Origin: Marinococcus luteus_A
GTDB lineage: Bacteria; Bacillota; Bacilli; Bacillales; Marinococcaceae
Direction: 5' to 3'
DNA length: 64,000 nt
Assembly: GCF_034497705.1 (NCBI RefSeq)
Contig: NZ_JAXRUV010000002.1
Location: 310,001 to 374,000 of the forward strand
A program made the position numbers and the translations under genes. Of the stretch, positions 16,648-25,231 are shown one piece after another. Each line of letters opens with the position of its first letter. The stretch's first letter is position 1. The notes under the pieces were generated by a model. That model was not told where the DNA came from. It saw only the letters and a list, made by a program, of their open reading frames with translations, and made no database searches.

Positions 16648-16673
16648 GGGGCCCATTACCGGGCCGCCTCTTT
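16648..16673 (+). terminator. Possible fbaA terminator
   Basis: GGCCC-ATTACC-GGGCC hairpin followed by a pyrimidine-rich stretch (GCCTCTTTCTCC) with few consecutive Ts. Weak by sequence, but placed where a terminator is expected. Confidence 0.4.
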
Positions 16674-16710
16674 CTCCGCCTTACTTTCTTCTTCTCAATA
16701 GTAAAATGAT

Positions 16711-16726
16711 TTGCAAGCGTTTGCTT
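16711..16726. promoter_or_regulatory. Palindrome upstream of fsa
   Basis: TTGCAAGCGTTTGCTT contains GCAAGCGTTTGC, a near-perfect palindrome of the LacI/CcpA-family operator type (central CG). As a cre it has mismatches at the ends. It overlaps a weak promoter (TTGCTT-17-TTAAAT). Confidence 0.4.
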
Positions 16727-16766
16727 GAAACGGATAAAGAGTATTAAATAATAGGAGGGAACATGT

Positions 16767-17411
16767 ATGAAGTTTTTTGTAGATACAGCGAATGTCGATG
16801 AAATCAGAGAGGCGAATGACCTCGGGATTCTTGCCGGCGTCACTACGAATCCGAGTCTCGTCGCCAAAGAAGGCGTCGACTTTCATGAACGTTTAAAAGA
16901 AATTACAGCTATCGTCGACGGCTCCGTCAGTGCCGAAGTCATTTCGACTGAAGCAGAAGGCATGATCACGGAAGGCCGGGAGCTCGCAAAAATCGCTCCG
17001 AATATTACAGTTAAAGTTCCAATGACACTAGAAGGCATGAAAGCCGTAAAGGTCTTTACAGAAGAAAACATTCAGACAAATGTCACGCTCGTCTTTTCTT
17101 CCGTACAGGCGTTAATTGCGGCAAGAGCAGGAGCGACATACGTCTCCCCATTCCTTGGACGTCTGGACGATATCGGCCACAACGGCTTGGACCTGATCAG
17201 TGAAATTTCCGAGATCTTTAACGTTCACGGCATTGAAACGAAAATTATTGCTGCATCCGTGCGCCATTCTACTCACGTGGCAGAAGCAGCGGCCCGCGGT
17301 GCCCATATCGCGACGATTCCATTTAAGGTCGTTCCCGGCCTTCTGAAGCATCCGCTGACAGATCAGGGGATCGAAAAATTCCTGAGCGATTGGGAAAACC
17401 GTAAGCAGTAA
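16767..17411 (+). CDS. fsa: Fructose-6-phosphate aldolase / transaldolase-like protein
   Basis: 214 residues, the short transaldolase class (TalC/FSA/YwjH). Begins MKFFVDTANVDEI; GVTTNPSLVAKEG and ITVKVPMTLEGM contain the Schiff-base Lys (in VKVPMT). Short members act either as transaldolase or as fructose-6-phosphate aldolase; the B. subtilis YwjH group is reported as transaldolase, so the exact activity is open. ATG 16767 with AGGAGGG upstream. Order fbaA-fsa-murZ-glpX-rho is conserved. A palindrome upstream may be an operator. Confidence 0.92.
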   Translation: MKFFVDTANVDEIREANDLGILAGVTTNPSLVAKEGVDFHERLKEITAIVDGSVSAEVISTEAEGMITEGRELAKIAPNITVKVPMTLEGMKAVKVFTEENIQTNVTLVFSSVQALIAARAGATYVSPFLGRLDDIGHNGLDLISEISEIFNVHGIETKIIAASVRHSTHVAEAAARGAHIATIPFKVVPGLLKHPLTDQGIEKFLSDWENRKQ

Positions 17412-17424
17412 AATAAAACAGCAC

Positions 17425-17459
17425 AGGCTTCTGCAGGGTTTCTGCAGAAGCCTTTTTTT
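17425..17459 (+). terminator. fsa terminator
   Basis: AGGCTTCTGCAG pairs perfectly with CTGCAGAAGCCT (12 bp), loop GGTTT, then seven Ts. Confidence 0.95.
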
Positions 17460-17662
17460 GTATGAAAATTCAGCCAAATTCTCTTGCTAATAAGTGGAAA
17501 AACATCTATGCTGAAAAAAGAAAACACTTTTAACGATTAGTAGGACACAAATAGCATAAAAAGGACAGTCCCTGCCCGAATCCAGGCCCGGGCTTCAGCT
17601 TTTACATGCCGTTCATACAGAGTGGCTGAGGATGCTGGATAATGACTATAGAGGATGATTGC

Positions 17663-18949
17663 ATGCAGAAAATGATTATTGAAGGCGGCAGGCCGCTTGA
17701 AGGACAGGTGTCGGTCAGCGGAGCGAAAAACAGTGCAGTGGCACTTGTTCCGGCAGCGCTGATGGCAAATGGCCACGTGACTCTTGAGAACCTTCCCGAC
17801 ATTCACGATATCGACACGCTGGCTGAAATTTTGCAGGATGTGGGAGCGAATGTAAAAACAGAAAATCACCGGATGAAAATTAATGCGAAGAATGTTCGTC
17901 CGCTGTCGATGCCAAATGGCAAAGTAAAAAAGCTGCGTGCTTCCTATTATTTGATGGGAGCAATGCTCGGGCGGTTTAAAAAGGCAGTGATCGGCATGCC
18001 GGGCGGCTGCTATCTTGGTCCTCGGCCGATTGATCAGCACATCAAAGGCTTCGAAGCTCTCGGGGCTACGGTCGAAAATGAACACGGCTCGCTCCATATT
18101 CACGCAAAAGAGCTGAAGGGCGCCCGTATTTATCTGGATGTGGTGAGCGTTGGGGCGACGATTAACATTATGATGGCGGCAGTCATGGCCAAGGGGCGGA
18201 CGGTAATCGAAAACGCCGCGAAGGAACCGGAAATTATCGACGTAGCCACGCTTTTGACAAATATGGGGGCAAATATTAAAGGCGCGGGGACAAACGTTAT
18301 CCGCATTGATGGTGTAGAAGAACTGAACGGATGCAATCATTCGATTATTCCTGACCGGATCGAGGCGGGCACCTATATGATTGCGGGTGCGGCTATGGGA
18401 AGTGAAGTAGTGATAGATAACGTCATTCCGGATCACCTCGAAGCGTTAACGGCCAAGCTCCGGGAAACAGGAACAGGCGTGGAATGGTATGACAATTCGG
18501 TCCGGATCACCGGGGCGGACCGGCTGCAGGCCGTGCAATTAAAAACCCTCGTTTACCCCGGATTCCCTACTGATCTACAGCAGCCGTTCACGGCGCTTAT
18601 GACAAGGGCCGAAGGAAAAACGATTGTTCACGACACCATCTATCCGTCGCGGTTCAAGCACGTGGATGAACTGTCGCGCATGGGAGCGGACGTGACTACC
18701 GGTGAAGGCACTGCGATTGTGCGGGGGCCGGCGCAGCTTCAGGGGGTGCAGGTGGCAGCAAGCGATCTGAGAGCCGGAGCTGCCCTGATTGTAGCCGGGC
18801 TGATGGCTGAAGGCCGTACCGTTATTACCGGGTTTGAGCATGTGGCCCGGGGCTATGAAAAAATTGAGCACAAATTGCGTTATTTGGGCGCTGAGATCCG
18901 TTTAGAGACTATCAGTGAACAGGAAATGCAGGAAATTCAAAATTCGTAA
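17663..18949 (+). CDS. murZ: UDP-N-acetylglucosamine 1-carboxyvinyltransferase 2
   Basis: 428 residues from ATG 17663 (GAGG eight bases upstream; ATG 17642 lacks one). First committed step of peptidoglycan synthesis: transfers enolpyruvate from PEP to UDP-GlcNAc. The EPSP-synthase-like inside-out barrel is evident from the repeated GAKNSAVALVPA and GATINIMMAAV segments. The active-site Cys is in MPGGCYLGPRPIDQH, so fosfomycin should bind. Sequence and position match the second MurA paralogue of Bacillus (MurZ/MurAB); the first, murAA, is at 40.0 kb. Closely followed by glpX (18 bases). Confidence 0.95.
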   Translation: MQKMIIEGGRPLEGQVSVSGAKNSAVALVPAALMANGHVTLENLPDIHDIDTLAEILQDVGANVKTENHRMKINAKNVRPLSMPNGKVKKLRASYYLMGAMLGRFKKAVIGMPGGCYLGPRPIDQHIKGFEALGATVENEHGSLHIHAKELKGARIYLDVVSVGATINIMMAAVMAKGRTVIENAAKEPEIIDVATLLTNMGANIKGAGTNVIRIDGVEELNGCNHSIIPDRIEAGTYMIAGAAMGSEVVIDNVIPDHLEALTAKLRETGTGVEWYDNSVRITGADRLQAVQLKTLVYPGFPTDLQQPFTALMTRAEGKTIVHDTIYPSRFKHVDELSRMGADVTTGEGTAIVRGPAQLQGVQVAASDLRAGAALIVAGLMAEGRTVITGFEHVARGYEKIEHKLRYLGAEIRLETISEQEMQEIQNS

Positions 18950-18967
18950 GCTTGGGGGAGTATAACA

Positions 18968-19939
18968 ATGGAAAGAAGTCTGTCGATGGAATTAGTACGG
19001 GTGACCGAAGCAGCGGCATTATCGTCTGCACGCTGGATGGGCCGCGGGAAAAAGGATGAGGCCGACGATGCCGCTACAAGCGCAATGCGCGATGTGTTTG
19101 ACACGATCCCGATGAAAGGGACCGTGGTAATTGGTGAGGGGGAAATGGATGAAGCCCCGATGCTCTACATTGGAGAAAAGCTTGGGACCGGTTTCGGGCC
19201 GAGAGTCGATGTGGCGGTAGATCCGCTTGAAGGTACAGAAATCGTCGCCAGCGGCTCCTGGAATGCTCTCGCAGTACTTGCCATTGCTGACCATGGAAGG
19301 CTTCTCCATGCTCCGGACATGTACATGGATAAAATTGCGGTAGGACCTGAAGCGATCGGGACAATTGATATCGATGCGCCGGTCGCAGACAACCTGCACG
19401 CCGTAGCAAAGGCAAAAGGCAAGGATATCGAAGACGTTGTTGTCACTATTCTGGACAGAGAGCGCCATGCTAAACTGATCCAGGATGTCCGAGATACCGG
19501 TGCCCGCATCAAGCTGATTCCTGCAGGGGATGTGGCCGGTGCGATTAATACTGCCTTTGATGAAACAGGGGTGGATATACTGCTCGGCTCCGGAGGAGCT
19601 CCCGAGGGCGTTATTGCCGCTGTCGGACTTAAGTGTCTGGGCGGGGAAATGCAGGGCAAGCTTCTTCCGCAGAACGACGATGAACTGGCCCGGTGCACAG
19701 AAATGGGTATTGACGACGTTAACCGGCCGCTTCTTATGTCGGATCTGGTCGGCGGGGAGGACTGCATCTTTGCCGCTACCGGCGTAACAGAGGGTGAACT
19801 GCTGAAGGGCGTGAATTTTAAAAGCTCCAAAGCCACGACCCAGTCCCTTGTCATGAGGGCTAAATCAGGAACGGTCCGCTTTGTAGACGGCAAGCACAAC
19901 GTTCAGAAAAAGCCGGATTTTGTGATCAGAGACGAATAA
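18968..19939 (+). CDS. glpX: Class II fructose-1,6-bisphosphatase
   Basis: 323 residues. GlpX-type gluconeogenic phosphatase, hydrolysing fructose-1,6-bisphosphate to fructose-6-phosphate. Metal-binding motifs: GTVVIGEGEMDEAPMLY, VDVAVDPLEGTEIVA and LLGSGGAPEGVIAA. It starts 18 bases after murZ, with GGGGGAG upstream of ATG 18968, and is probably in the same transcript. Together with fbaA nearby it covers the aldolase and phosphatase steps of gluconeogenesis. Confidence 0.96.
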   Translation: MERSLSMELVRVTEAAALSSARWMGRGKKDEADDAATSAMRDVFDTIPMKGTVVIGEGEMDEAPMLYIGEKLGTGFGPRVDVAVDPLEGTEIVASGSWNALAVLAIADHGRLLHAPDMYMDKIAVGPEAIGTIDIDAPVADNLHAVAKAKGKDIEDVVVTILDRERHAKLIQDVRDTGARIKLIPAGDVAGAINTAFDETGVDILLGSGGAPEGVIAAVGLKCLGGEMQGKLLPQNDDELARCTEMGIDDVNRPLLMSDLVGGEDCIFAATGVTEGELLKGVNFKSSKATTQSLVMRAKSGTVRFVDGKHNVQKKPDFVIRDE

Positions 19940-19949
19940 AACGGGCTGA

Positions 19950-19973
19950 GGGCAGGGAGACCTGTCCTTTTCT
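19950..19973 (+). terminator. Probable glpX terminator
   Basis: GGGCAGG pairs with CCTGTCC (one G-T), loop GAGA, then TTTTCTC. Confidence 0.6.
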
Positions 19974-20283
19974 CATTTTATGCCGGAAGCGTTCCATCCT
20001 AATAATTTCACTTGCAGACAGAGGCGTTCAAAGTTAAAATAATGAAGTACAAACTGTATTCGTAAAACGTTTACTGCCATTCAACAGTTCTCCTCTCCTT
20101 TATGCAGGGCATCCGTTCCTTTTCTTATCCTCCAATTATCCCAACACTTTTTGCCGGAAAGCCATAACGGAAATAAAAAGGCAGCTTACATTCACAAAGT
20201 GTAAGTGTTTCTTCACGTTGACGGAACTAATATACATGATTATTTTTTTACATTCATAATAGAAAAAGAAAGTGGTGACCGCA
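19974..20283 (+). other. glpX-rho intergenic region, no gene seen
   Basis: About 310 bases, T- and C-rich in the middle (20085-20140). I see no open frame with a ribosome site and no hairpin followed by Ts. It probably carries the rho promoter and leader; rho is known to autoregulate by attenuation in several bacteria, but I cannot point to specific sites. Confidence 0.4.
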
Positions 20284-21561
20284 TTGGCAGTCAACATCGC
20301 AGAGCTCGAAACAATGACGCTAAAAGAATTGTACCGGCTCGCCAAAGAATACAAGGTATCGTATTACAGCAAATTAAACAAAAGGGAACTCGTCTTTGCG
20401 ATCTTAAAAGGACAGGCGGAAAAAGATGGCCTGATGTTTATGGAGGGCGTGCTTGAAATTATCCAGACAGAAGGCTACGGTTTTCTGCGTCCGATTAACT
20501 ATCTGCCGAGCACGGAGGACATTTATATCTCTGCTTCGCAGATCCGCCGTTTTGACTTGAGAAATGGGGATAAGGTTTCCGGAAAGGTACGTCCGCCAAA
20601 GGATTCGGAGCGGTACCACGGCCTGCTGCAGGTGGAAGCAGTCAACGGGGAGGACCCCGACTCTTCGAAGGAGCGCCCGCATTTTCCGGCACTGACACCG
20701 CTGTATCCGGACGAGCGCATGCAGATGGAAACTCATCCCAATCGCGCCTCTTCGCGGATCATCGATCTGATCACCCCAGTAGGCTTCGGCCAGCGCGGAC
20801 TCATTGTGGCTCCGCCAAAAGCCGGAAAGACGTCGCTGTTGAAAGAAGTCGCCAACAGCATTACTGAAAACCATCCGGAAACCGAACTGATTGTGCTGCT
20901 CGTGGACGAACGTCCGGAAGAGGTTACAGACATCGAGCGTTCTGTAGACGGAGACGTAGCCAGCTCTACATTCGATGAGGTGCCTGAAAACCACATTAAA
21001 GTTTCTGAGCTTGTGCTTGAACGGGCGATGCGTCTCGTGGAGCACAAAAAAGATGTCGTCATTCTGCTCGACAGCATCACCCGTCTTGCACGGGCGTACA
21101 ACCTGGTGCTGCCGCCAAGCGGACGGACGCTTTCCGGTGGTATTGATCCGGCAGCTCTTCACCGTCCGAAGCGCTTCTTCGGGGCGGCCCGTAATATTGA
21201 AGAAGGTGGAAGCCTGACCATCCTGGCAACAGCCCTTGTAGAAACCGGGTCGCGGATGGACGATGTGATTTATGAGGAATTTAAAGGTACAGGAAACATG
21301 GAGCTCCATCTCGACCGTCGTCTGGCCGAGCGCCGTATTTTCCCATCGATCGATATCCGTCGCTCGAGCACCCGGAAAGAAGAACTGCTCGTCTCCAAAG
21401 AGCATCTGGATAATTTATGGGCGATCCGCAAGACGATGAACGATTCCCCGGATTTCGTGGATCACTTTATCCGGCGCATTAAGCAGACCAAAACAAATGA
21501 AGAATTTTTTGAGGAGCTTCAGAAGGACAAGCAGGGAAAAGTAACGACTGGAAAGAAATAA
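20284..21561 (+). CDS. rho: Transcription termination factor Rho
   Basis: 425 residues from TTG 20284, preceded by AAGTGGTGA, which resembles a ribosome site; in-frame GTGs at 20272 and 20275 are alternatives but have nothing suitable upstream. Hexameric RNA helicase. N-terminal RNA-binding region (LKELYRLAKEYKVSYYSKL; cold-shock-like EGYGFLRP), Walker A APPKAGKTSLL, Walker B VIVLLVDERPEE-like LIVLLVDERPEEV, and Q/R-loop residues in the C-terminal half. Very close to B. subtilis Rho through its length. Confidence 0.97.
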   Translation: MAVNIAELETMTLKELYRLAKEYKVSYYSKLNKRELVFAILKGQAEKDGLMFMEGVLEIIQTEGYGFLRPINYLPSTEDIYISASQIRRFDLRNGDKVSGKVRPPKDSERYHGLLQVEAVNGEDPDSSKERPHFPALTPLYPDERMQMETHPNRASSRIIDLITPVGFGQRGLIVAPPKAGKTSLLKEVANSITENHPETELIVLLVDERPEEVTDIERSVDGDVASSTFDEVPENHIKVSELVLERAMRLVEHKKDVVILLDSITRLARAYNLVLPPSGRTLSGGIDPAALHRPKRFFGAARNIEEGGSLTILATALVETGSRMDDVIYEEFKGTGNMELHLDRRLAERRIFPSIDIRRSSTRKEELLVSKEHLDNLWAIRKTMNDSPDFVDHFIRRIKQTKTNEEFFEELQKDKQGKVTTGKK

Positions 21562-21574
21562 ACGAAATGAACGA

Positions 21575-21603
21575 TTGATAAATTTCGGGGAAGTTGTTAT
21601 AAT
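21575..21603 (+). promoter_or_regulatory. SigA promoter of rpmE2
   Basis: TTGATA (21575-21580), 17 bases, TATAAT (21598-21603), about 40 bases before the rpmE2 start. No Zur-like palindrome is evident beside it. Confidence 0.8.
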
Positions 21604-21649
21604 CTCGTTATGTGTGAAAAAGAGAAGAATCGAAAGGAAGTGACCAGCT

Positions 21650-21892
21650 ATGAAACAACAAGTGCATCCGGAATATCATAAAGTTGTATTTATGGATACA
21701 AGTACGGGATTCAAGTTTTTGAGCGGTTCGACAGAAAGCTCGTCTGAAACTATCGAATGGGAAGACGGAAACACGTACCCAGTAATCAAAATTGAGGTAA
21801 GCTCCGACTCCCACCCGTTCTACACCGGCAAGCAGAAGCAGAACACTGCCGGCGGCCGTGTGGACAAGTTCAAAAGAAAATACAACCGCTAA
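21650..21892 (+). CDS. rpmE2: 50S ribosomal protein L31 type B
   Basis: 80 residues: starts MKQQVHPEYHKVVFMDTSTG, contains FLSGST and ends TAGGRVDKFKRKYNR. It has no cysteines at all, so it is the zinc-free (type B, C-minus) form. In B. subtilis the gene after rho is the zinc-binding rpmE, and the zinc-free form (ytiA) lies elsewhere under Zur control. Here the zinc-free type occupies the rho-tdk slot and has its own constitutive-looking promoter. Strong ribosome site AAGGAAGTGA. Confidence 0.95.
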   Translation: MKQQVHPEYHKVVFMDTSTGFKFLSGSTESSSETIEWEDGNTYPVIKIEVSSDSHPFYTGKQKQNTAGGRVDKFKRKYNR

Positions 21893-21910
21893 GCACCATG
21901 GTTGGGTAAA

Positions 21911-21939
21911 GGCGGAAGCTGCGGCTTCCGTCTTTTTTA
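21911..21939 (+). terminator. rpmE2 terminator
   Basis: CGGAAGC pairs with GCTTCCG, short loop, then CTTTTTTAT. Confidence 0.88.
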
Positions 21940-21982
21940 TATCACGAGCACGAACCGAAACCGATAAGCAGGGGAGAAAAAT

Positions 21983-22561
21983 ATGGCGCAGTTATTTTTT
22001 AAATACGGAACAATGAACAGCGGCAAGTCCATCGAAATTTTAAAGGTGGCCCATAACTATGAAGAGCAGAATAAGCCGGTGCTCATCTTCACCTCCGGTC
22101 TGGATGATCGGCGCGGAGTCGGATTTGTAGCAAGCAGAATCGGAGTGGAGCGTGAGGCTGTACCAGTGTTTGAAGAAACAAACATTTACGATATCGTCCG
22201 TCAGGAAGAAGAGCGTCCGTTCTGCATCCTCGTGGATGAGGCACAGTTTCTGTCCCAGGAGCACATTATTCAGCTGGCAGAAATTGTGGATAACCTTGAT
22301 ATTCCGGTGATGAGCTTCGGCCTGAAGAACGATTTTCAGAATGAGCTGTTTGAAGGCAGCAAGCATCTGCTGCTCTACGCGGATAAAATCGAGGAAATGA
22401 AGACCATCTGCTGGTTCTGTCATAAAAAAGCAGTCATGAATTTAAGGCTCGACGGCGAGGGTCGGCCGATTTATACGGGCGATCAGATTCATATCGGCGG
22501 CAATGACTCCTATTATCCGGTGTGCCGGAGATGCCACGCGAACCCGCCTATTGCCCTGTAA
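21983..22561 (+). CDS. tdk: Thymidine kinase (type II)
   Basis: 192 residues. Phosphorylates thymidine for salvage. P-loop GTMNSGKS near the N-terminus, Walker B/DEAQF in CILVDEAQFLS, four zinc-binding cysteines (CWFCHKK and CRRCH), and the lasso region with DGEGRPIYTGDQIHIGGNDSYYPVC. Length is usual for the family. ATG 21983 follows GGGGAG. Order rpmE-tdk-prfA is that of B. subtilis, interrupted here by a minus-strand gene. Confidence 0.96.
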   Translation: MAQLFFKYGTMNSGKSIEILKVAHNYEEQNKPVLIFTSGLDDRRGVGFVASRIGVEREAVPVFEETNIYDIVRQEEERPFCILVDEAQFLSQEHIIQLAEIVDNLDIPVMSFGLKNDFQNELFEGSKHLLLYADKIEEMKTICWFCHKKAVMNLRLDGEGRPIYTGDQIHIGGNDSYYPVCRRCHANPPIAL

Positions 22562-22566
22562 ACAAA

Positions 22567-22602
22567 AAACAAGCCAGCCGGAGCAGTGCCGGCTGGCTTT
22601 AC
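22567..22602. terminator. Terminator between tdk and the CoA-disulfide reductase
   Basis: AAGCCAGCCGG pairs with CCGGCTGGCTT (11 bp). The T run is better on the minus strand (GTTTTTTG), but it sits at the end of both convergent genes. Confidence 0.88.
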
Positions 22603-22618
22603 CTGTGCAGGAAGACTG

Positions 22619-23947
22619 TTATTTCGCCCGCCGGATCACCTGCTGGAGCGGATCCCACACTTTATTGTACGGCGGGGCATAGCTCAGATCCAGATCCTCA
22701 AAATCGGTTACGGTCATTCGGTGAAAGAGGGCGGTGGCCAGAACATCGAGCCGTTTGTCTGTGCCGTCACCGCCGATCAGCTGGCCGCCGAGGATAACGC
22801 CTGTGTCCGGGCAGTACGTGACTTTGATATGAAGCTTGCTATTTCCCGGGAAATAGCCGGCATGACTCGAGGTAGTAAGCATCTCGCTGCGGTAAGGAAA
22901 GCGCATACCAGCAGCTTCCGCTTCGGAGATGCCGGTTTTTCCAAGCGTCAGACTGAAAAAGCGGAGAATGGAGGTGCCGGTTACTCCTTTAAAGGACTTT
23001 ACGCTTCCAGCCATGTTAAGGCCGGCGACGCGTCCCTGCTTATTGGCATGCGTTCCGAGTGGAAGATAATCATCAATCTCCTTAATCCGGTGAAACTGGG
23101 TGGCGCAGTCTCCGGCGGCATATACATCCGGGACATTGGTTTCCATGTAGCGGTTCACCTGCAGAGCTCCGTTAGCATGACGGAACAGGCCGCATTTGGA
23201 CACCATTTCTGTATTCGGGCGCAGGCCGACACCGGCGATCACCGCATCGGTATCGATCACCCGCCGGTCGGTATGAACGGCTCCCACCCGGCTTTTGCCC
23301 GACAAATGCTGGATGTTTTCCCCGAACAGCAGCTCGATGCCGTTCGCCTCCGCTTCCTCAGCGATATATGCTGCCATGTCCGGGTCGAATATACCGGCCA
23401 GCTGATCGCCGCGCTGCAAAAGCGTTACTTTCTTGCCGGCGTGAATACAGTTTTCCGCCACCTCAAGACCGATATAGCCGCCTCCGACGACAGTGACGTG
23501 GTTTACGTGCGCAAGATCTGCTTTGATCGTTTCGGCATCCGGAATTGTTTTCAGCGTATGAACGCCTTCCAGCTCCCGTCCTGGCCATTCCGGCAGGAGC
23601 GGTCGTCCTCCGGAAGCAATCAGAAGCTTATCATACGTAACCTGAAATGACTTGCCGGTATCGGTATGTACGCCGGTCACTTCTTTTTTATCCACATTGA
23701 CCCCGGTTACCTCGTGGTTTACCCGGGCATCGATGCCGTACTTTTCCCGGAACGTTTCGACGTCGCGGGCGATTAAATTCTCGCTGTCCCTGACTTCGCC
23801 CCCGAGTATGTAAGGAAGGCCGCACTGGGCGTAGGAATAAACTTCTCCTGCCTCCAGCGTAATAATTTCTGCATTCTCATCCTGCCGGTAGATCTGCATA
23901 GCTGCACTCATGCCGGCGGCGTCACCGCCGATAATAACGTATTTCAT
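22619..23947 (-). CDS. cdr: CoA-disulfide reductase
   Basis: 442 residues from ATG 23947 (AAGGGGGA upstream; a longer reading to 24013 lacks a ribosome site). NAD(P)H-dependent flavoprotein of the single-cysteine disulfide reductase group: N-terminal FAD motif YVIIGGDAAGMSAA, the sole redox Cys in YSYAQCGLPY, second dinucleotide motif VVGGGYIGLEVA, FAD-binding VYAAGDCA, and the paired tyrosines in SYAPPYNK near the C-terminus. It keeps coenzyme A reduced, CoA being a main thiol in some Bacillales. Inserted on the opposite strand between tdk and prfA, not in that position in B. subtilis. Confidence 0.9.
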   Translation of the reverse strand: MKYVIIGGDAAGMSAAMQIYRQDENAEIITLEAGEVYSYAQCGLPYILGGEVRDSENLIARDVETFREKYGIDARVNHEVTGVNVDKKEVTGVHTDTGKSFQVTYDKLLIASGGRPLLPEWPGRELEGVHTLKTIPDAETIKADLAHVNHVTVVGGGYIGLEVAENCIHAGKKVTLLQRGDQLAGIFDPDMAAYIAEEAEANGIELLFGENIQHLSGKSRVGAVHTDRRVIDTDAVIAGVGLRPNTEMVSKCGLFRHANGALQVNRYMETNVPDVYAAGDCATQFHRIKEIDDYLPLGTHANKQGRVAGLNMAGSVKSFKGVTGTSILRFFSLTLGKTGISEAEAAGMRFPYRSEMLTTSSHAGYFPGNSKLHIKVTYCPDTGVILGGQLIGGDGTDKRLDVLATALFHRMTVTDFEDLDLSYAPPYNKVWDPLQQVIRRAK

Positions 23948-24039
23948 TGTTTTCCCCCTTCTGCTTAAACAATAGGCACTTACAGGGCGGTTCCCCGCTC
24001 TCGCATTGGTCAAACGAAATTTATGGATGCGGTGGCATT

Positions 24040-24068
24040 TTGACGCCCCTATGCCCCTGTATTATAAT
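24040..24068 (+). promoter_or_regulatory. SigA promoter of prfA-prmC
   Basis: TTGACG (24040-24045), 17 bases, TATAAT (24063-24068), about 90 bases upstream of prfA. Confidence 0.85.
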
Positions 24069-24157
24069 TAGTATACTGTAAAGGAGAACGAGAAACGTGT
24101 AAAACGTAACGAAATACATTTCAGCCGGATAAAATTTAAAAGATAGAGGTGAACGGT

Positions 24158-25231
24158 GTGTTAGAGCGACTGCAGACGGTAGAAGACCGTTATGAATATT
24201 TAAACGAACAGCTGAGCGATCCGGAAATCGCAAACGATCCGAATAAAATCAAGGAGCTGTCCAAAGAGCAGGCACAGATGCAGCGGACCGTGGAGGTGTA
24301 CCGGGAATATAAAGAAGCCCGGCAGCAGCTTGATGAAGCGAAATCGATGCTTGAAGACGAGCTCGATGCAGAAATGAAAGACATGGTAAAATCGGAAGTC
24401 GAAGAATTGAGCGAGCGTATTGAAAACCAGGAGGAAGAGCTCCGGAGACTCCTTCTTCCAAAGGACCCAAACGATGATAAAAACGTTATTATTGAAATAC
24501 GCGGAGCCGCAGGTGGTGAAGAAGCGGCCCTGTTTGCCGCTGATTTGTACAAAATGTACTCCCGCTATGCGGAGAAACAGGGATGGAAAGCAGAAGTCGT
24601 GGAATCGAACGCGAGTGAGCTCGGCGGCTACCGGGAAATCATTTTTATGATTAACGGCGATTCGGCATATTCGAAAATGAAATATGAGAACGGGGCCCAC
24701 CGAGTTCAGCGGGTGCCAAGCACGGAATCAGGCGGACGCGTGCATACATCCACAGCTACCGTAGCTGTCCTTCCGGAAGCCGAGGAAGTGGAAGTGGACA
24801 TTCACGATAAGGATATCCGCGTCGACACGTTCGCAGCGAGCGGTCCCGGTGGCCAGAGTGTAAACACGACCATGTCGGCGGTGCGGCTGACCCACGTACC
24901 GACAGGGATTGTCGCTTCCTGTCAGGACGGAAAATCCCAGATTAAAAACAAGGAAAAAGCAATGACGATTCTTCGTGCCCGGGTGTATGACAAATTCCAG
25001 CAGGAAGCCCAGGCGGAGTACGATGAAAACCGGAAATCAGCGGTAGGAACCGGGGACCGTTCCGAGCGGATCCGGACGTACAATTTTCCACAGACGCGCG
25101 TAACCGATCACCGTATTGGCCTGACGCTGCAAAAGCTGGACCAGATTCTTCAGGGAGAGCTTGATCAGATTATCGAGCCGCTCGTAATGGAAGAACAGGC
25201 CGAGCTGATGGAAAAAGCAGGCGAAGCGTAA
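24158..25231 (+). CDS. prfA: Peptide chain release factor 1
   Basis: 357 residues from GTG 24158 (AGAGGTGA five bases upstream; GTG 24149 is too early). Releases peptides at UAA and UAG. The GGQ motif is in AASGPGGQSVNTT, and the anticodon-like PxT region and coiled N-terminal domain are in their normal places. Glutamine of GGQ is methylated by PrmC, whose gene follows with a one-base overlap (TAATG). Confidence 0.97.
   Translation: MLERLQTVEDRYEYLNEQLSDPEIANDPNKIKELSKEQAQMQRTVEVYREYKEARQQLDEAKSMLEDELDAEMKDMVKSEVEELSERIENQEEELRRLLLPKDPNDDKNVIIEIRGAAGGEEAALFAADLYKMYSRYAEKQGWKAEVVESNASELGGYREIIFMINGDSAYSKMKYENGAHRVQRVPSTESGGRVHTSTATVAVLPEAEEVEVDIHDKDIRVDTFAASGPGGQSVNTTMSAVRLTHVPTGIVASCQDGKSQIKNKEKAMTILRARVYDKFQQEAQAEYDENRKSAVGTGDRSERIRTYNFPQTRVTDHRIGLTLQKLDQILQGELDQIIEPLVMEEQAELMEKAGEA

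Noticed and set aside
17663..18949. Fosfomycin-resistant MurA
   Set aside because: Both MurA copies have Cys, not Asp, in the active-site loop (PGGCYLG and PGGCAIG).
22586..23650. Long open frame (about 354 codons) on the plus strand
   Set aside because: It is antisense to the CoA-disulfide reductase, which has clear FAD and NAD motifs and a ribosome site. The plus-strand translation shows no recognisable domain.
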